This document shows, one piece after another, positions 36,157 to 43,216 of a stretch of 64,000 nucleotides of DNA. The stretch is taken from the NCBI RefSeq assembly GCF_030063135.1, contig NZ_JASISO010000013.1, positions 62,001 through 126,000 of the forward strand, given 5' to 3'. The position numbers were made by a program, and so were the translations under genes. Each line of letters begins with the position of its first letter. Positions within the stretch are counted from its first letter, which is position 1. Below the pieces are notes generated by a model. The model was not told the origin of the DNA and did no database searches. It worked only from the letters and a program-made list of their open reading frames with translations. The DNA comes from Streptomyces sp. G-G2 (lineage in GTDB: Bacteria; Actinomycetota; Actinomycetes; Streptomycetales; Streptomycetaceae).

Positions 36157-36176
36157 CCGGGAAATCCACCGGGAAA
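36157..36176 (+). promoter_or_regulatory. Direct repeat CCGGGAAA x2 upstream of peptide gene
   Basis: CCGGGAAA at 36157-36164 and 36169-36176, 12 bp apart and on one helix face, between the GTTGCC array and the peptide gene. It could be an activator site at the peptide promoter. Confidence 0.4.
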
Positions 36177-36258
36177 GCTTCGGGGCAGAGAGAACGCCGC
36201 CTCCGGAAATTCCCGGGCCGTGGTCGTCTCTCCCGTCAGAGAAGGGAGGTGTTCAGAC

Positions 36259-36318
36259 ATGCGTAACCACGCTGTGGGCCTGCGCCCGCGCCTCGACAAG
36301 GTCAAGACCGGCCGCTGA
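36259..36318 (+). CDS. 19-residue peptide, candidate RiPP precursor
   Basis: A 20-codon gene, ATG at 36259 to TGA at 36318, with a strong Shine-Dalgarno GGGAGG at 36244-36249 (9-nt spacing). It encodes MRNHAVGLRPRLDKVKTGR, strongly cationic (four Arg, two Lys, one His, one Asp), with no Cys and no Ser, and with a single Thr. It stands alone at the head of the plus-strand unit, directly opposite the modification/export operon, and is followed by a 14-bp hairpin that would limit read-through. This is the arrangement often seen for precursor peptides. I recognise no known class from the sequence. Whether the peptide is the substrate is inference; an attenuator leader peptide is the main alternative. 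Confidence 0.6.
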   Translation: MRNHAVGLRPRLDKVKTGR

Positions 36319-36336
36319 GCCGGGTTCTGACTTCAC

Positions 36337-36372
36337 GGTGAGTGCCGCGGCCACCTGTCCGCGGCACTCACC
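36337..36372 (+). terminator. Perfect 14-bp hairpin between peptide gene and kinase gene
   Basis: GGTGAGTGCCGCGG (36337-36350) pairs perfectly with CCGCGGCACTCACC (36359-36372) around the 8-nt loop CCACCTGT, starting 18 nt after the peptide stop codon. There is no T-tract. It should act as a partial terminator or an mRNA stabiliser, giving more peptide than kinase transcript. Confidence 0.8.
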
Positions 36373-36471
36373 GGCATGTCCGGGCACCGACGTCCCCAGG
36401 TTCCCGGCGCCCGGTGTCAGACCCTGGAATTCTGCGAAGCATTCCCTTCGAATTGTGAGGTGGACTTCACC

Positions 36472-37137
36472 ATGTCAGACGACCCAAAGCCTTTTCTCAT
36501 CCGCCCCACGGGCTGCCTTTTCGTACTGTCGGGACCTTCCGGTACGGGAAAGACTTCGCTGAGCCGCGCCATGGTCGCAGCCGACCCGGCCCTGGCCGCC
36601 ACGCGGTCCGTCACCACGCGCGAGCCCCGCCCGGGAGGCGGCGAGGAACACTACGACCACGTGACCCGCGACGAGTTCCTCAAGATGGCCGGGAACGGCG
36701 AGTTCGTGCAGTGGATCCACCCCTCCTTCGACGAGTACTACGGGACCCTGCGCGCCCCCGTGCAGGAGGCCCTCGACGAGGGCCGCGACCTGGTCCTGGA
36801 CTACTGCCCCGAGGGGTACCTGAACCTGAAGCGCTTCTTCCCTGAGCAGACGGTCGGCGTCTTCGTGATGGCCCCGAGCGTGCAGATGATGGACCGGCGC
36901 CTCGCGGGCCGCGGCAGCGAGAACGAGCAGGAGCGGGAGCTGCGCCACACCATGGCGCTGCGCGACTTCAACTTCGTCGACCAGCACGACTACCACGTCG
37001 TCAACGACGACTTCGACGAGACGCTGGCCACCCTCATGGCGATCCGCCGGGCGGAGAAAGCCCGGCTGACCCACCAGCGCACCGTGCTCGGGGCGTACGC
37101 GCGCCACGCCGAGCCGGCCCTGCTGCGCTACTACTGA
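36472..37137 (+). CDS. Guanylate-kinase-like P-loop kinase
   Basis: Protein of 221 residues, clearly of the guanylate kinase fold. The P-loop is LSGPSGTGKTSLS, followed by ATRSVTTREPRPGGGEEHYDHV, EFVQWIHPSFDEYYGTLRAPVQEAL and a C-terminal lid (RLAGRGSENEQERELRHTMA). The GMP-phosphate ligands (two Arg and two Tyr) are kept. The Glu that reads the guanine base in true guanylate kinases (FxEW) is Gln here (FVQW), and the usual LDID.QG is LDYCPEG. It may therefore use a different nucleotide, or a nucleotide attached to another group. The ATG at 36472 (MSDDPKPFLI) follows GAGGTGG and is preferred to an upstream in-frame ATG at 36376 in the hairpin region. It is cotranscribed with, or lies just after, the peptide gene. 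Confidence 0.85.
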   Translation: MSDDPKPFLIRPTGCLFVLSGPSGTGKTSLSRAMVAADPALAATRSVTTREPRPGGGEEHYDHVTRDEFLKMAGNGEFVQWIHPSFDEYYGTLRAPVQEALDEGRDLVLDYCPEGYLNLKRFFPEQTVGVFVMAPSVQMMDRRLAGRGSENEQERELRHTMALRDFNFVDQHDYHVVNDDFDETLATLMAIRRAEKARLTHQRTVLGAYARHAEPALLRYY

Positions 37138-37192
37138 GCGCCCCCGGAGCGGAGGACCTCCGCGCCCATGGCGGTCTCCCTCACGCCCCGCC

Positions 37193-37280
37193 AGCCCGCT
37201 CCCCCGCCCGCGCGAGCGCCTTCGGCCCGTAGGCGGCCGTCCAGACGGGCGGGCTTCCCCTCCCGCACCCGGGGAATGCG
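37193..37280 (-). pseudogene. Relic of LLM oxidoreductase gene (third copy)
   Basis: On the minus strand the text RIPRVREGK, then after a 1-nt shift VWTAAYGPKALARAGERAG, matches RIPWIRDGKLPVWMAAYGPKALALAGEKADG of the intact LLM gene at 4874-5881. Only about 29 codons survive and they contain a frameshift. It starts 55 bp beyond the kinase gene. Confidence 0.8.
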
Positions 37281-37339
37281 GACGGATCGCTCTGGAGGCC
37301 GGGGCCGGGGCCATGCCCGGCCTCTTCCCGCTCGCGCGC

Positions 37340-37444
37340 TTACAGGTACTGGCAGGTGGAGCGGGGCACGAAGGCACCGTGGCCGGCCCTGCAGGTGTAC
37401 TCGCGCCGGTCGATGACGAGTTCGCCGCGCGAGAGCACGGTGAC
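37340..37444 (-). pseudogene. Relic of hydantoinase gene 3' end (third copy)
   Basis: The last 34 codons and the stop of a hydantoinase gene are still in one open frame: VTVLSRGELVIDRREY, then RAGHGAFVPRSTCQYL and TAA. They correspond to the C-terminus of the intact protein at 41799-43199 (VLSRGEVVIDRREYKGRAGH). Nothing upstream of this survives. With the LLM relic it preserves the original gene order hydantoinase then LLM oxidoreductase. Confidence 0.88.
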
Positions 37445-37667
37445 CCCAGTAACTCACGGTCGTAACGGCGCACTCCCCAGCGCGATCGACCCACTCGGGC
37501 CGCGGGGCGATCCACACCGTCCACTGCAGCACCGCGGGCGGTATCTCCGAACCCTGCACCGCCCCCGGGCGTGGAGGGACAACCTGGTCCAACGCCAATG
37601 GAGGAAGCCTGGTGGAGGAACCACCCGCACCCCGTCGCGGCGGCAGGTGAAAATCCCGGAATTTTGG
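37445..37667. other. Intergenic region, no gene seen
   Basis: About 220 bp between the hydantoinase relic and the 3' end of the trmO pseudogene. No frame or motif recognised. Confidence 0.5.
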
Positions 37668-38160
37668 TTACGCGGGGCGGTCGGTGTGATTGTCCCAGTA
37701 GTGGGTGAGCATCTCACCGGGCCAGGCCGGGACGGTGACCGGGCCGCGGGGACCCATCTGCGGGAAGTACGGGGCGAGGTCGATCACGGGGGTGCGGTCG
37801 ACCGCGTCGAGGTCGGTGACGTGCAAGTCCAGACCGTCCCTGCGCAGGAGGCGGGGGAAGGACGTGGCACGTTGCGCCGGTCGCCTGTGGTTGCGGTGGA
37901 CGAAGGTGCCAGTCGCGGGCCAACGGGCGTCCCCGCGGGGACTGCGAGCGTGAAGCTCCACGTCGGTGGGCGAAGCCATGGTGAAGGGCCAGGTGACCAC
38001 CAAGTGGGAGAACTCATGGATTCCTTGCAGGACTTCAGTGGGGGAAGTCGGCATTGAGGCGGATGATCGCCGTGGTGCCGCCCTGGTAGTCGTCCAGAGG
38101 AGTGGTGTGGCCGCCGACGACGGTGGCGACCGGCGTGTAGGTGAAGGTCTGCTCGGACAC
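37668..38160 (-). pseudogene. trmO: TrmO-family tRNA methyltransferase, single frameshift
   Basis: The start is a GTG at 38160 after GGGGGA. The first frame reads VSEQTFTYTPVATVVGGHTT, then PLDDYQGGTTAIIRLNADFP, and stops at once in CCCCCACTGA near 38,050. Removing one C of the C5 run continues as TEVLQGIHEFSHLVVTWPFT and on to GTFVHRNHRRPAQRATSFPR, GLDLHVTDLDAVDRTPVIDL and AWPGEMLTHYWD, to a TAA at 37668. This is a full-length TrmO/VirR-type domain (SAM-dependent methylation of t6A37 in tRNA) but for the extra base. It could be an inactivated accessory paralogue or a sequencing error in a homopolymer. The chromosomal trmO is not in view. Confidence 0.8.
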
Positions 38161-38312
38161 GAGGTCCCCCTGATCGGTCCAGCAAGAGCGCGGCTCCGGC
38201 GGCGGCTTGGTGTCCTGATGGCCGGGTCAGACTACGTTGGCGAGGAACTCGCGTGCCCGCTGGTCGAGGTGAGCGGCGGTGCTGCCGCCCCTGCCCTTGA
38301 CCGGGGAGAGCG

Positions 38313-38471
38313 TGGAGCCAGTTGCTCACCTTCACCGTGGGCGGCCAGGACAGCATCGTCAAGCAGACCGCCGTCCAGACCGGGGCGGTCCTCCTGATCG
38401 TCTCTGGATCTCCGGCTCTCGTGGACGCGCACACGGAGAAGGCCCTCACCAAGACCCGATCCGAAGGCTGA
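38313..38471 (+). pseudogene. C-terminal fragment of an unidentified protein
   Basis: A frame with good codon usage, no start codon and a stop at 38469-38471 reads WSQLLTFTVGGQDSIVKQTA, then LLIVSGSPALVDAHTEKAL. The alternation of a strand (LTFTVG), a helix (IVKQTAVQTG) and a strand (VLLIVSG) resembles the end of small secreted sensor-like lipoproteins of actinomycetes, but I cannot name the family. An in-frame stop at 38298 and loss of everything upstream mark it as a remnant. Confidence 0.45.
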
Positions 38472-38486
38472 CCAGAGCATGTGCCG

Positions 38487-38518
38487 GGCCCCGCCGCCCC
38501 TCCAGGACCGGCGGGGCC
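38487..38518 (+). terminator. Hairpin after the 38.4-kb fragment
   Basis: GGCCCCGCC (38487-38495) and GGCGGGGCC (38510-38518), a 9-bp perfect inverted repeat with a 14-nt loop, starting 15 nt after the stop codon of the fragment. It is likely the terminator of the former gene. Confidence 0.6.
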
Positions 38519-38744
38519 AACCTGCATATCGTGGGCCGCCAAACCAGTCGCTCAGGAACACGGGTCCGGCCGCGCAGGACTGGAGCTTCGGCAGCGCCGC
38601 AGGGTGACGTGAATACGTCTGTACGTCTTCCCGGTAGCCTCCTGCGCCGCCCTCCGGGCGGCCCTCGCCGGGCCTGAAGTACGTCTTCGAGGCGTCCTGC
38701 TGTCGGCCCCTGCGGGGCCGCTCTACCCTTCGCCGCTGCCCTAT
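38519..38744. other. Intergenic region, no gene seen
   Basis: About 225 bp of non-coding, mosaic-looking DNA between a terminator and an IS remnant. Short repeats of TACGTCTT are visible (38620s and 38680s), but nothing can be named. Confidence 0.45.
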
Positions 38745-38815
38745 TGGAGGTTGTCCCACGTGGCAAGTTTCGCGATCTTCTTGTAGCAGGTCAGGGCGGC
38801 GGCCATGGCCAGGCC
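38745..38815 (-). mobile_element. IS5-type transposase C-terminal remnant (left)
   Basis: The minus strand encodes GLAMAAALTCYKKIAKLATW, the usual last residues of Streptomyces IS5-family transposases, followed outward by GGACAACCTCC. That is the same end as in the remnant at 39.8 kb but in inverted orientation. The rest of the transposase is gone. Confidence 0.7.
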
Positions 38816-38889
38816 TCGGCTCTGCCTGTCGTTGCGGACCACGTACGGGATCTTGAGACCACGAGCAGCCCATGGCAGGCTCATGCCGC

Positions 38890-39474
38890 ATGATCGATGA
38901 ATTCGCGAAGGACAACCTGCTGGGGAGACTGCGGCGTGACCGCAAGGCGCTGCTCTGGAAACTCGACGGCTTGTCCGAATACGACGCCCGCCGACCTTTG
39001 ACAGCGACCGGGACCAACCTCCTCGGCCTGGTCAAACACGTGGCCACCGTCGAGGCCAGGTACTTTGGCGAGGTCTTCGACCGCCCTTCCCCGGAACCGC
39101 TGCCCCGGTGGCAGGACTCCGACGGCAGCGATCTGTGGGCGACCGAGGACGAGACCCGCGATCAGATCATCGGGTTCTACCGGCGCACGTGGGAACACTC
39201 GGACGCGACGATCAACGAACTTCCCCTCGACGCCCCCGGCCATGTGCCGTGGTGGCCGGAGCCTTATCCCAACACGAACCTGTTCGCCGTCATGGTCCAT
39301 GTACTCGGCGAATCCATCCGACATGCCGGGCACGCCGATATCCTGCGCGAGGGCCTCGACGGCCGGACTGGGATGCGCGCCGAACACGAGAAGCAGATCG
39401 ACGAGGAAGCCCGTGCAGCCTACTGCGCGAAGATCGAGCAGGCCGCCAGGTCGGCCGCACCAATCAAGGCGTAG
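38890..39474 (+). CDS. DinB/DUF664-family protein (mycothiol-transferase-like)
   Basis: Protein of 194 residues of the DinB-like four-helix bundle family. The metal-site helices are NLLGLVKHVATVEARYFGEV (His in helix 2) and LFAVMVHVLGESIRHAGHAD (two His in helix 3), with WATEDETRDQIIGFYRRTWE between. Actinobacterial members act as mycothiol S-transferases in thiol detoxification, or are of unknown function. The ATG at 38890 (MIDEFAKDNL) is preferred; an in-frame ATG at 38872 is possible. It is intact although flanked on both sides by inverted IS5-type remnants, and could have been carried by a composite element. Confidence 0.88.
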   Translation: MIDEFAKDNLLGRLRRDRKALLWKLDGLSEYDARRPLTATGTNLLGLVKHVATVEARYFGEVFDRPSPEPLPRWQDSDGSDLWATEDETRDQIIGFYRRTWEHSDATINELPLDAPGHVPWWPEPYPNTNLFAVMVHVLGESIRHAGHADILREGLDGRTGMRAEHEKQIDEEARAAYCAKIEQAARSAAPIKA

Positions 39475-39523
39475 AGGCTGCCTCACGTGACTTGATGTTC
39501 GTGCGGCATGCTGCCGGTCGTGG

Positions 39524-39815
39524 GTGCTGATCTGCCGACGCGGCCTCCGTTCGCGCCAGAAGGGGGGATCGCTGACCGGGCCGAACCCGCGGCTCGCCGC
39601 GCGCATCGCGCGGCCCGGCATCGAGTCCGGCGAACGCCTCGGTCGGCACCGCTGGAAGATCGAACGGTCGATCGCTTGGATCTTCGGCTACCGCCGCCTC
39701 ACCGTCCGATACGAACGAAAGGGCTCGCACTTCCTCGCCTTCCTCGGCCTGGCCGCCGCCCTGAGCTGCTGCAAGAGGCTCGCGAAACTTGCCACGTGAG
39801 ACACCCTCTTAGGCA
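39524..39815 (+). mobile_element. IS5-type transposase C-terminal remnant (right)
   Basis: The plus strand encodes SGERLGRHRWKIERSIAWIF, then GYRRLTVRYERKGSHFLAFL and AAALSCCKRLAKLAT before a stop at 39799. This is the DDE-domain end of an IS5-family transposase with the typical HRWxIERSxAW motif containing the catalytic Glu. The N-terminal two thirds are missing and the sequence before it is degenerate. GAGACACCCTCTTAG follows as the probable element end. The remaining 39816-39929 is non-coding. Confidence 0.8.
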
Positions 39816-39929
39816 CGGTACGGCGATGCGCCCGACCAAAGACCACTCCGGCCTGGCGCGTCGCCGTATCAGCTCGGCCACGGCCCCGGCCAGGGCTCGA
39901 GCCCCGCAGAGCGACCGGTCTCCTCGATG

Positions 39930-40511
39930 TCAGGTCTGTGCCCAAGGCGTGGGATTCGGGCGGCGTTGCCACCACCAGCCGAGTGAGGTCTGTTCCGCGG
40001 ACGCCTCTGTCAGTTCCCGGTAGAGGTTTCCTGACGGGTCTTCCTCCGTCGCTGCGGCGAACTGCCTGTCGAGCTGGTCCAGGGCCCGGGTGAGCAGCTC
40101 GGCGACGTCGCGGGGCAGGCGGGCACCGATGTCGGCGAGTTCGTCACGGGCTTCCAGCCGCTCTCGGTAGAGGCCGGCCGGGTACCAGCCCGAAGGCGCC
40201 CACCCGGATTCCATCTGCCTGATGACGCGCTCCCACACGATCAGGTTGCCCCTCGCCGACCAGATGGGGCTGCCGGTCTCGTCTTCGAGGGCGAGCCGCG
40301 CCAGCCCCGAGGCCGCCTGCTGCATTCTGCCCACCGAGGCCGCGAAGGCCTCGGCCACGGGGGTGTCGGGCCGCTGCTCCCGTACGATCTCGGCGAATCG
40401 TTCCACAGCAGCACGAGGGAGCTGGGGAACGGGCGCCTCGACGGCGGTGACCGTGTAGAGGGGAGGCTCATCGTTCGTGAGCGCCGTACACCGGAGCATC
40501 GGCAACGTCAT
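39930..40511 (-). CDS. Hypothetical protein
   Basis: Predicted soluble, mostly helical protein of up to 193 residues with acceptable codon bias. Features are AVERFAEIVREQRPDTPVAE, RQMESGWAPSGWYPAGLYRE, a long charged helix (ARDELADIGARLPRDVAELL) and a Trp-rich C-terminus (LGWWWQRRP). I recognise no family. The start is uncertain: ATG at 40511 or 40499. Either way its 5' end overlaps the divergent Nudix gene by 23-35 nt, which is unusual and suggests a later true start or a remnant of a longer gene. Confidence 0.55.
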   Translation of the reverse strand: MTLPMLRCTALTNDEPPLYTVTAVEAPVPQLPRAAVERFAEIVREQRPDTPVAEAFAASVGRMQQAASGLARLALEDETGSPIWSARGNLIVWERVIRQMESGWAPSGWYPAGLYRERLEARDELADIGARLPRDVAELLTRALDQLDRQFAAATEEDPSGNLYRELTEASAEQTSLGWWWQRRPNPTPWAQT

Positions 40512-40950
40512 GGTCCTGCTCCAGCGTCGCTATGACGGCCGGGTCCTGACTGTTCGACACCAGGCGACTTCGTGGCACTCCCCTGGGATGCTGACCGTGG
40601 TTGGGGGGCGCCTTGAGGAAGGCGAGTTCCTCGACGAGGGTGCGGCGCGCGAGCTCGCCGAAGAAGCCGGCATCCAAGTCGCCCCGGACCGCCTGCGGTT
40701 TTGCCAGTTGCCCCACTTCCACGCGGCGGACGGCGAGCGGGTGATCGGCGCCGTCCTCACTTTGCGGGACTGGGAGGGCACCCCCTACAACCGCGAGCCG
40801 GAGACGCACAGCGAGCTGGTGTGGGTCGATCCGGCGGCTCCGCCGCCCGACTGCCACCCGTTCACACACGAGGTCCTGACCCATTTCGCCACCGACCAGC
40901 TCTACGCGAACGTGATCGCCCCGGAACTGCCGGACGGTGAGGCCGGGTGA
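40477..40950 (+). CDS. Nudix hydrolase
   Basis: Protein of 157 residues with an intact Nudix box, GGRLEEGEFLDEGAARELAEEAGI (GX5EX7REUXEEXGU), at about residues 44-67. The preceding strands are VMVLLQRRYDGRVLTVRHQA, and VWVDPAAPPPDCHPF follows. Such enzymes hydrolyse nucleoside diphosphates linked to another moiety; the substrate is not predictable. The GTG at 40477 is chosen because GGAGG at 40462-40466 is correctly spaced. Its 3' end lies 50-60 bp from the broken LLM pseudogene, so it sits at the right-hand edge of the rearranged zone. Confidence 0.9.
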   Translation: MSAVHRSIGNVMVLLQRRYDGRVLTVRHQATSWHSPGMLTVVGGRLEEGEFLDEGAARELAEEAGIQVAPDRLRFCQLPHFHAADGERVIGAVLTLRDWEGTPYNREPETHSELVWVDPAAPPPDCHPFTHEVLTHFATDQLYANVIAPELPDGEAG

Positions 40951-41004
40951 CGACCTCCATCCAGCCGGCCAAGCTTCGGGAGCGCATCTCCCCGGATCTG
41001 CGGC

Positions 41005-41763
41005 GTCTCGTCGGAAGTGTTCCTCGGGGACCATCGAGGAGTGTTCTCCTCAGCGCGAGACCAAGTCTGCGACGTGGTTGCCGACCATCCCGCCGAACCA
41101 CCGGCACTGGTCGCGCGCGTGGGCGAGGCCCTCGCCCACGTACGCCGGGGCCACCACGCAGATGGTGATCGAGTCGGGGTCGCGGCCGGCCTCCACGGCG
41201 GCCTGGCGGACCGCCTTGACCATCCACTCGGTGAGGTAGAGGTCGGCGCGCTAGAGGACGAACCCGTCGGCCTTCTGTCCGGCGAGCGCGAGGGCCTTGG
41301 GTCCGTACGCGGCCATCCAGACGGGCAGCTTCCCATCCGTGATCCAGGGGATCTGGATCGGATTGCCGTCCACGACCGCCTCACGGCCCTCCGCCAGATC
41401 CCGGATCGCCTCGATGGCCTCGCCCAGCCGGGCCAGGGTGTTCGGCGCACGCCCCGCGACCCGCATGGCCAAGTCCCCTCGGCCGATGCCGCACACCGTC
41501 CGGTTGCCGTACATGTCGTTCAGCGTCGCGAAGGTGGAAGCGGTCACCTCTTAGGTGCGAGTGCCCGGGTTCGTGACCATCGGACCCACGTGTATGCGCT
41601 GGGTGTTGGCCAGGATCTGGCTGTAGATGACGAACGGCTTCTGCCACAGCACTGCGGAGTCGAAGGTCCAGCCGTAGCGGAAACCATTGCGCTCGCCGCG
41701 CTTCACGAGGCTGACCACCTGCGAGGCAGGCGGGTCGGTTTGCAGGACGAGACCGAAGTCCAT
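41005..41763 (-). pseudogene. LLM-class oxidoreductase pseudogene (operon copy)
   Basis: The ATG at 41763 has a good AAGGAG and lies 35 nt after the hydantoinase gene, the ancestral operon position. The product follows the intact LLM protein closely (MDFGLVLQTDPPASQVVSLV). Stop codons occur where the intact copy has Trp (GTRT-stop-EVTAST, near 41,550), Gln (GFVL-stop, 41251-41253) and Tyr (LVSR-stop, near 41,065). Similarity fades at about 41,005, so roughly the last 100 residues are missing. At least three nonsense changes plus truncation show it has been inactive for some time. The copy at 4874-5881 is intact. Confidence 0.93.
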
Positions 41764-41798
41764 GCAGGGCTCCTTGCTGCTGTGTGCGGGCTTGCGGC

Positions 41799-43199
41799 TT
41801 ACAGGTACTGACAGGTGGAACGGTGGACGAAGGCCCCATGGCCCGCCCGGCCCTTGTACTCTCGCCGGTCGATGACCACCTCGCCGCGCGAGAGGACCGT
41901 GTCGACGCGTCCGGTGATCCGCTTGCCCTCGTACGCCGAGTAGTCCACGTTCATGTGGTGCGTCTCGGCGGAGATGACCTGCTCGGCGTGCGGATCGTAG
42001 AGGACGATGTCGGCGTCGGCGCCCGGCGCGATCGTGCCCTTCTTCGGGTAGAGGCCGAACATCCGGGCCGGGCTCGCGCACGCGATCTCGATCCAGCGAC
42101 GGCGGCTGATGTGCCCGTCCACCACGGCCTGGTGGAGGAGATCCATGCGGTTCTCCACCCCCGGCAGCCCGTTCGGGATCTTCGAGAAGTCCCCGCGGCC
42201 CAGCTCCTTCTGGCCCCGGAAGCAGAACGGGCAGTGATCCGTGGAGACCACCTGGAGGTCATTCGTCCGCAGCCCCCGCCACAGCGCCGCCTGGTGCTCG
42301 CGCGGCCGCAACGGGGTCGAGCAGACGTACTTGGCGCCCTGGAAGTCGGGCTCGGCCAGGTTGTCGGTGGACAGGAACAGGTACTGCGGGCAGGTCTCCC
42401 CGAAGACGGGGAGCCCCTTGTCGCGGGCGGCGGCCAGTTCCGCGAGCGCTTCCTCCGCCGAGACGTGGACGACGTACAGGGGCGCGTCCGCGACCCGGGC
42501 GAGCTGGATCGCCCGGTGGGTCGCCTCCGCCTCCAGCAGGACCCGGCGCACCTCGCCGTGGTGACGGGGGTCCGTCTCCCCGCGCGCCAGGGCCTGTTCC
42601 ACCAGGACGTCGATGGCGATGCCGTTCTCGGCGTGCATCATGATCAGCCCGCCGTTGTGCGCGGAGCGCTGCATGGCGCGCAGGATCCGGCCGTCGTCGC
42701 TGTAGAACACGCCGGGGTAGGCCATGAACAGCTTGAAGGAGGTGATGCCCTCCTCGACGAGGAGATCCATCTCCTTGAGGGTGCCCTCGTTGACGTCCGA
42801 GAGGATCATGTGGAAGGCGTAGTCGACGGCGCAGTTGCCGTCGGCCTTGGCGTACCAGGTGTCCAGGCCCTCGCGCAGGGCGTGGCCCACGCTCTGGACG
42901 GCGAAGTCCACGATGGTGGTGGTGCCGCCCCAGGCCGCGGCCCGTGTCCCGGTCTCGAAGGTGTCGGAGGCGGAGGTGCCGCCGAAGGGCAGCTCCATGT
43001 GGGTGTGGGCGTCGACGCCGCCGGGGATGACGTACTTCCCGTCCGCGTCGATCGTACGGTCGGCCGTCCACGCGGCGGCGGCCGCCGAGCCGGTCGCCGC
43101 GAGCGCGGCGACCCGGCCGTCCTCGATCAGGACGTCCGCGTGCAGTTCGTCGGAGGCCGTGATGACCAGGCCACCGCGGATCAGGGTGCGGTTGGGCAT
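41799..43199 (-). CDS. hydA: Dihydropyrimidinase / D-hydantoinase
   Basis: Cyclic amidohydrolase of 466 residues that opens the ring of dihydropyrimidines or 5-substituted hydantoins. The metal motif GGVDAHTHMELPFGG, the carboxylated lysine in GITSFKLFMAYPGVF, MMHAENG, YVVHVSAEEAL and STDHCPFCF are in place, as is the family end GRVDTVLSRGEVVIDRREY. The ATG at 43199 follows GGGGAC and starts 17 nt after the aminotransferase stop. Its neighbours (aminotransferase, beta-ureidopropionase) fit reductive pyrimidine catabolism: dihydrouracil to N-carbamoyl-beta-alanine, then beta-alanine, then malonate semialdehyde. Two relics of its 3' end occur elsewhere in the window. Confidence 0.95.
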   Translation of the reverse strand: MPNRTLIRGGLVITASDELHADVLIEDGRVAALAATGSAAAAAWTADRTIDADGKYVIPGGVDAHTHMELPFGGTSASDTFETGTRAAAWGGTTTIVDFAVQSVGHALREGLDTWYAKADGNCAVDYAFHMILSDVNEGTLKEMDLLVEEGITSFKLFMAYPGVFYSDDGRILRAMQRSAHNGGLIMMHAENGIAIDVLVEQALARGETDPRHHGEVRRVLLEAEATHRAIQLARVADAPLYVVHVSAEEALAELAAARDKGLPVFGETCPQYLFLSTDNLAEPDFQGAKYVCSTPLRPREHQAALWRGLRTNDLQVVSTDHCPFCFRGQKELGRGDFSKIPNGLPGVENRMDLLHQAVVDGHISRRRWIEIACASPARMFGLYPKKGTIAPGADADIVLYDPHAEQVISAETHHMNVDYSAYEGKRITGRVDTVLSRGEVVIDRREYKGRAGHGAFVHRSTCQYL

Positions 43200-43216
43200 G
43201 TACGTGTCCCCGTCGG

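Noticed and set aside
35992..36258. SAH riboswitch upstream of ahcY
   Set aside because: The conserved SAH-riboswitch core (GAGGAGCGCUGCAAC-like) is not present; the repeated GGCAAC elements fit protein-binding palindromes better.
37149..37163. Palindrome GCGGAGG-A-CCTCCGC as terminator of the kinase gene
   Set aside because: The 1-nt centre leaves at most a 6-bp stem with a 3-nt loop and no T-run. It may contribute, but is too weak to call.
37131..37598. A 155-codon minus-strand frame read as a single hypothetical gene
   Set aside because: It is not one gene: it crosses the shifted frame of the LLM relic and the hydantoinase tail region out of frame, so it is better described as two relics.
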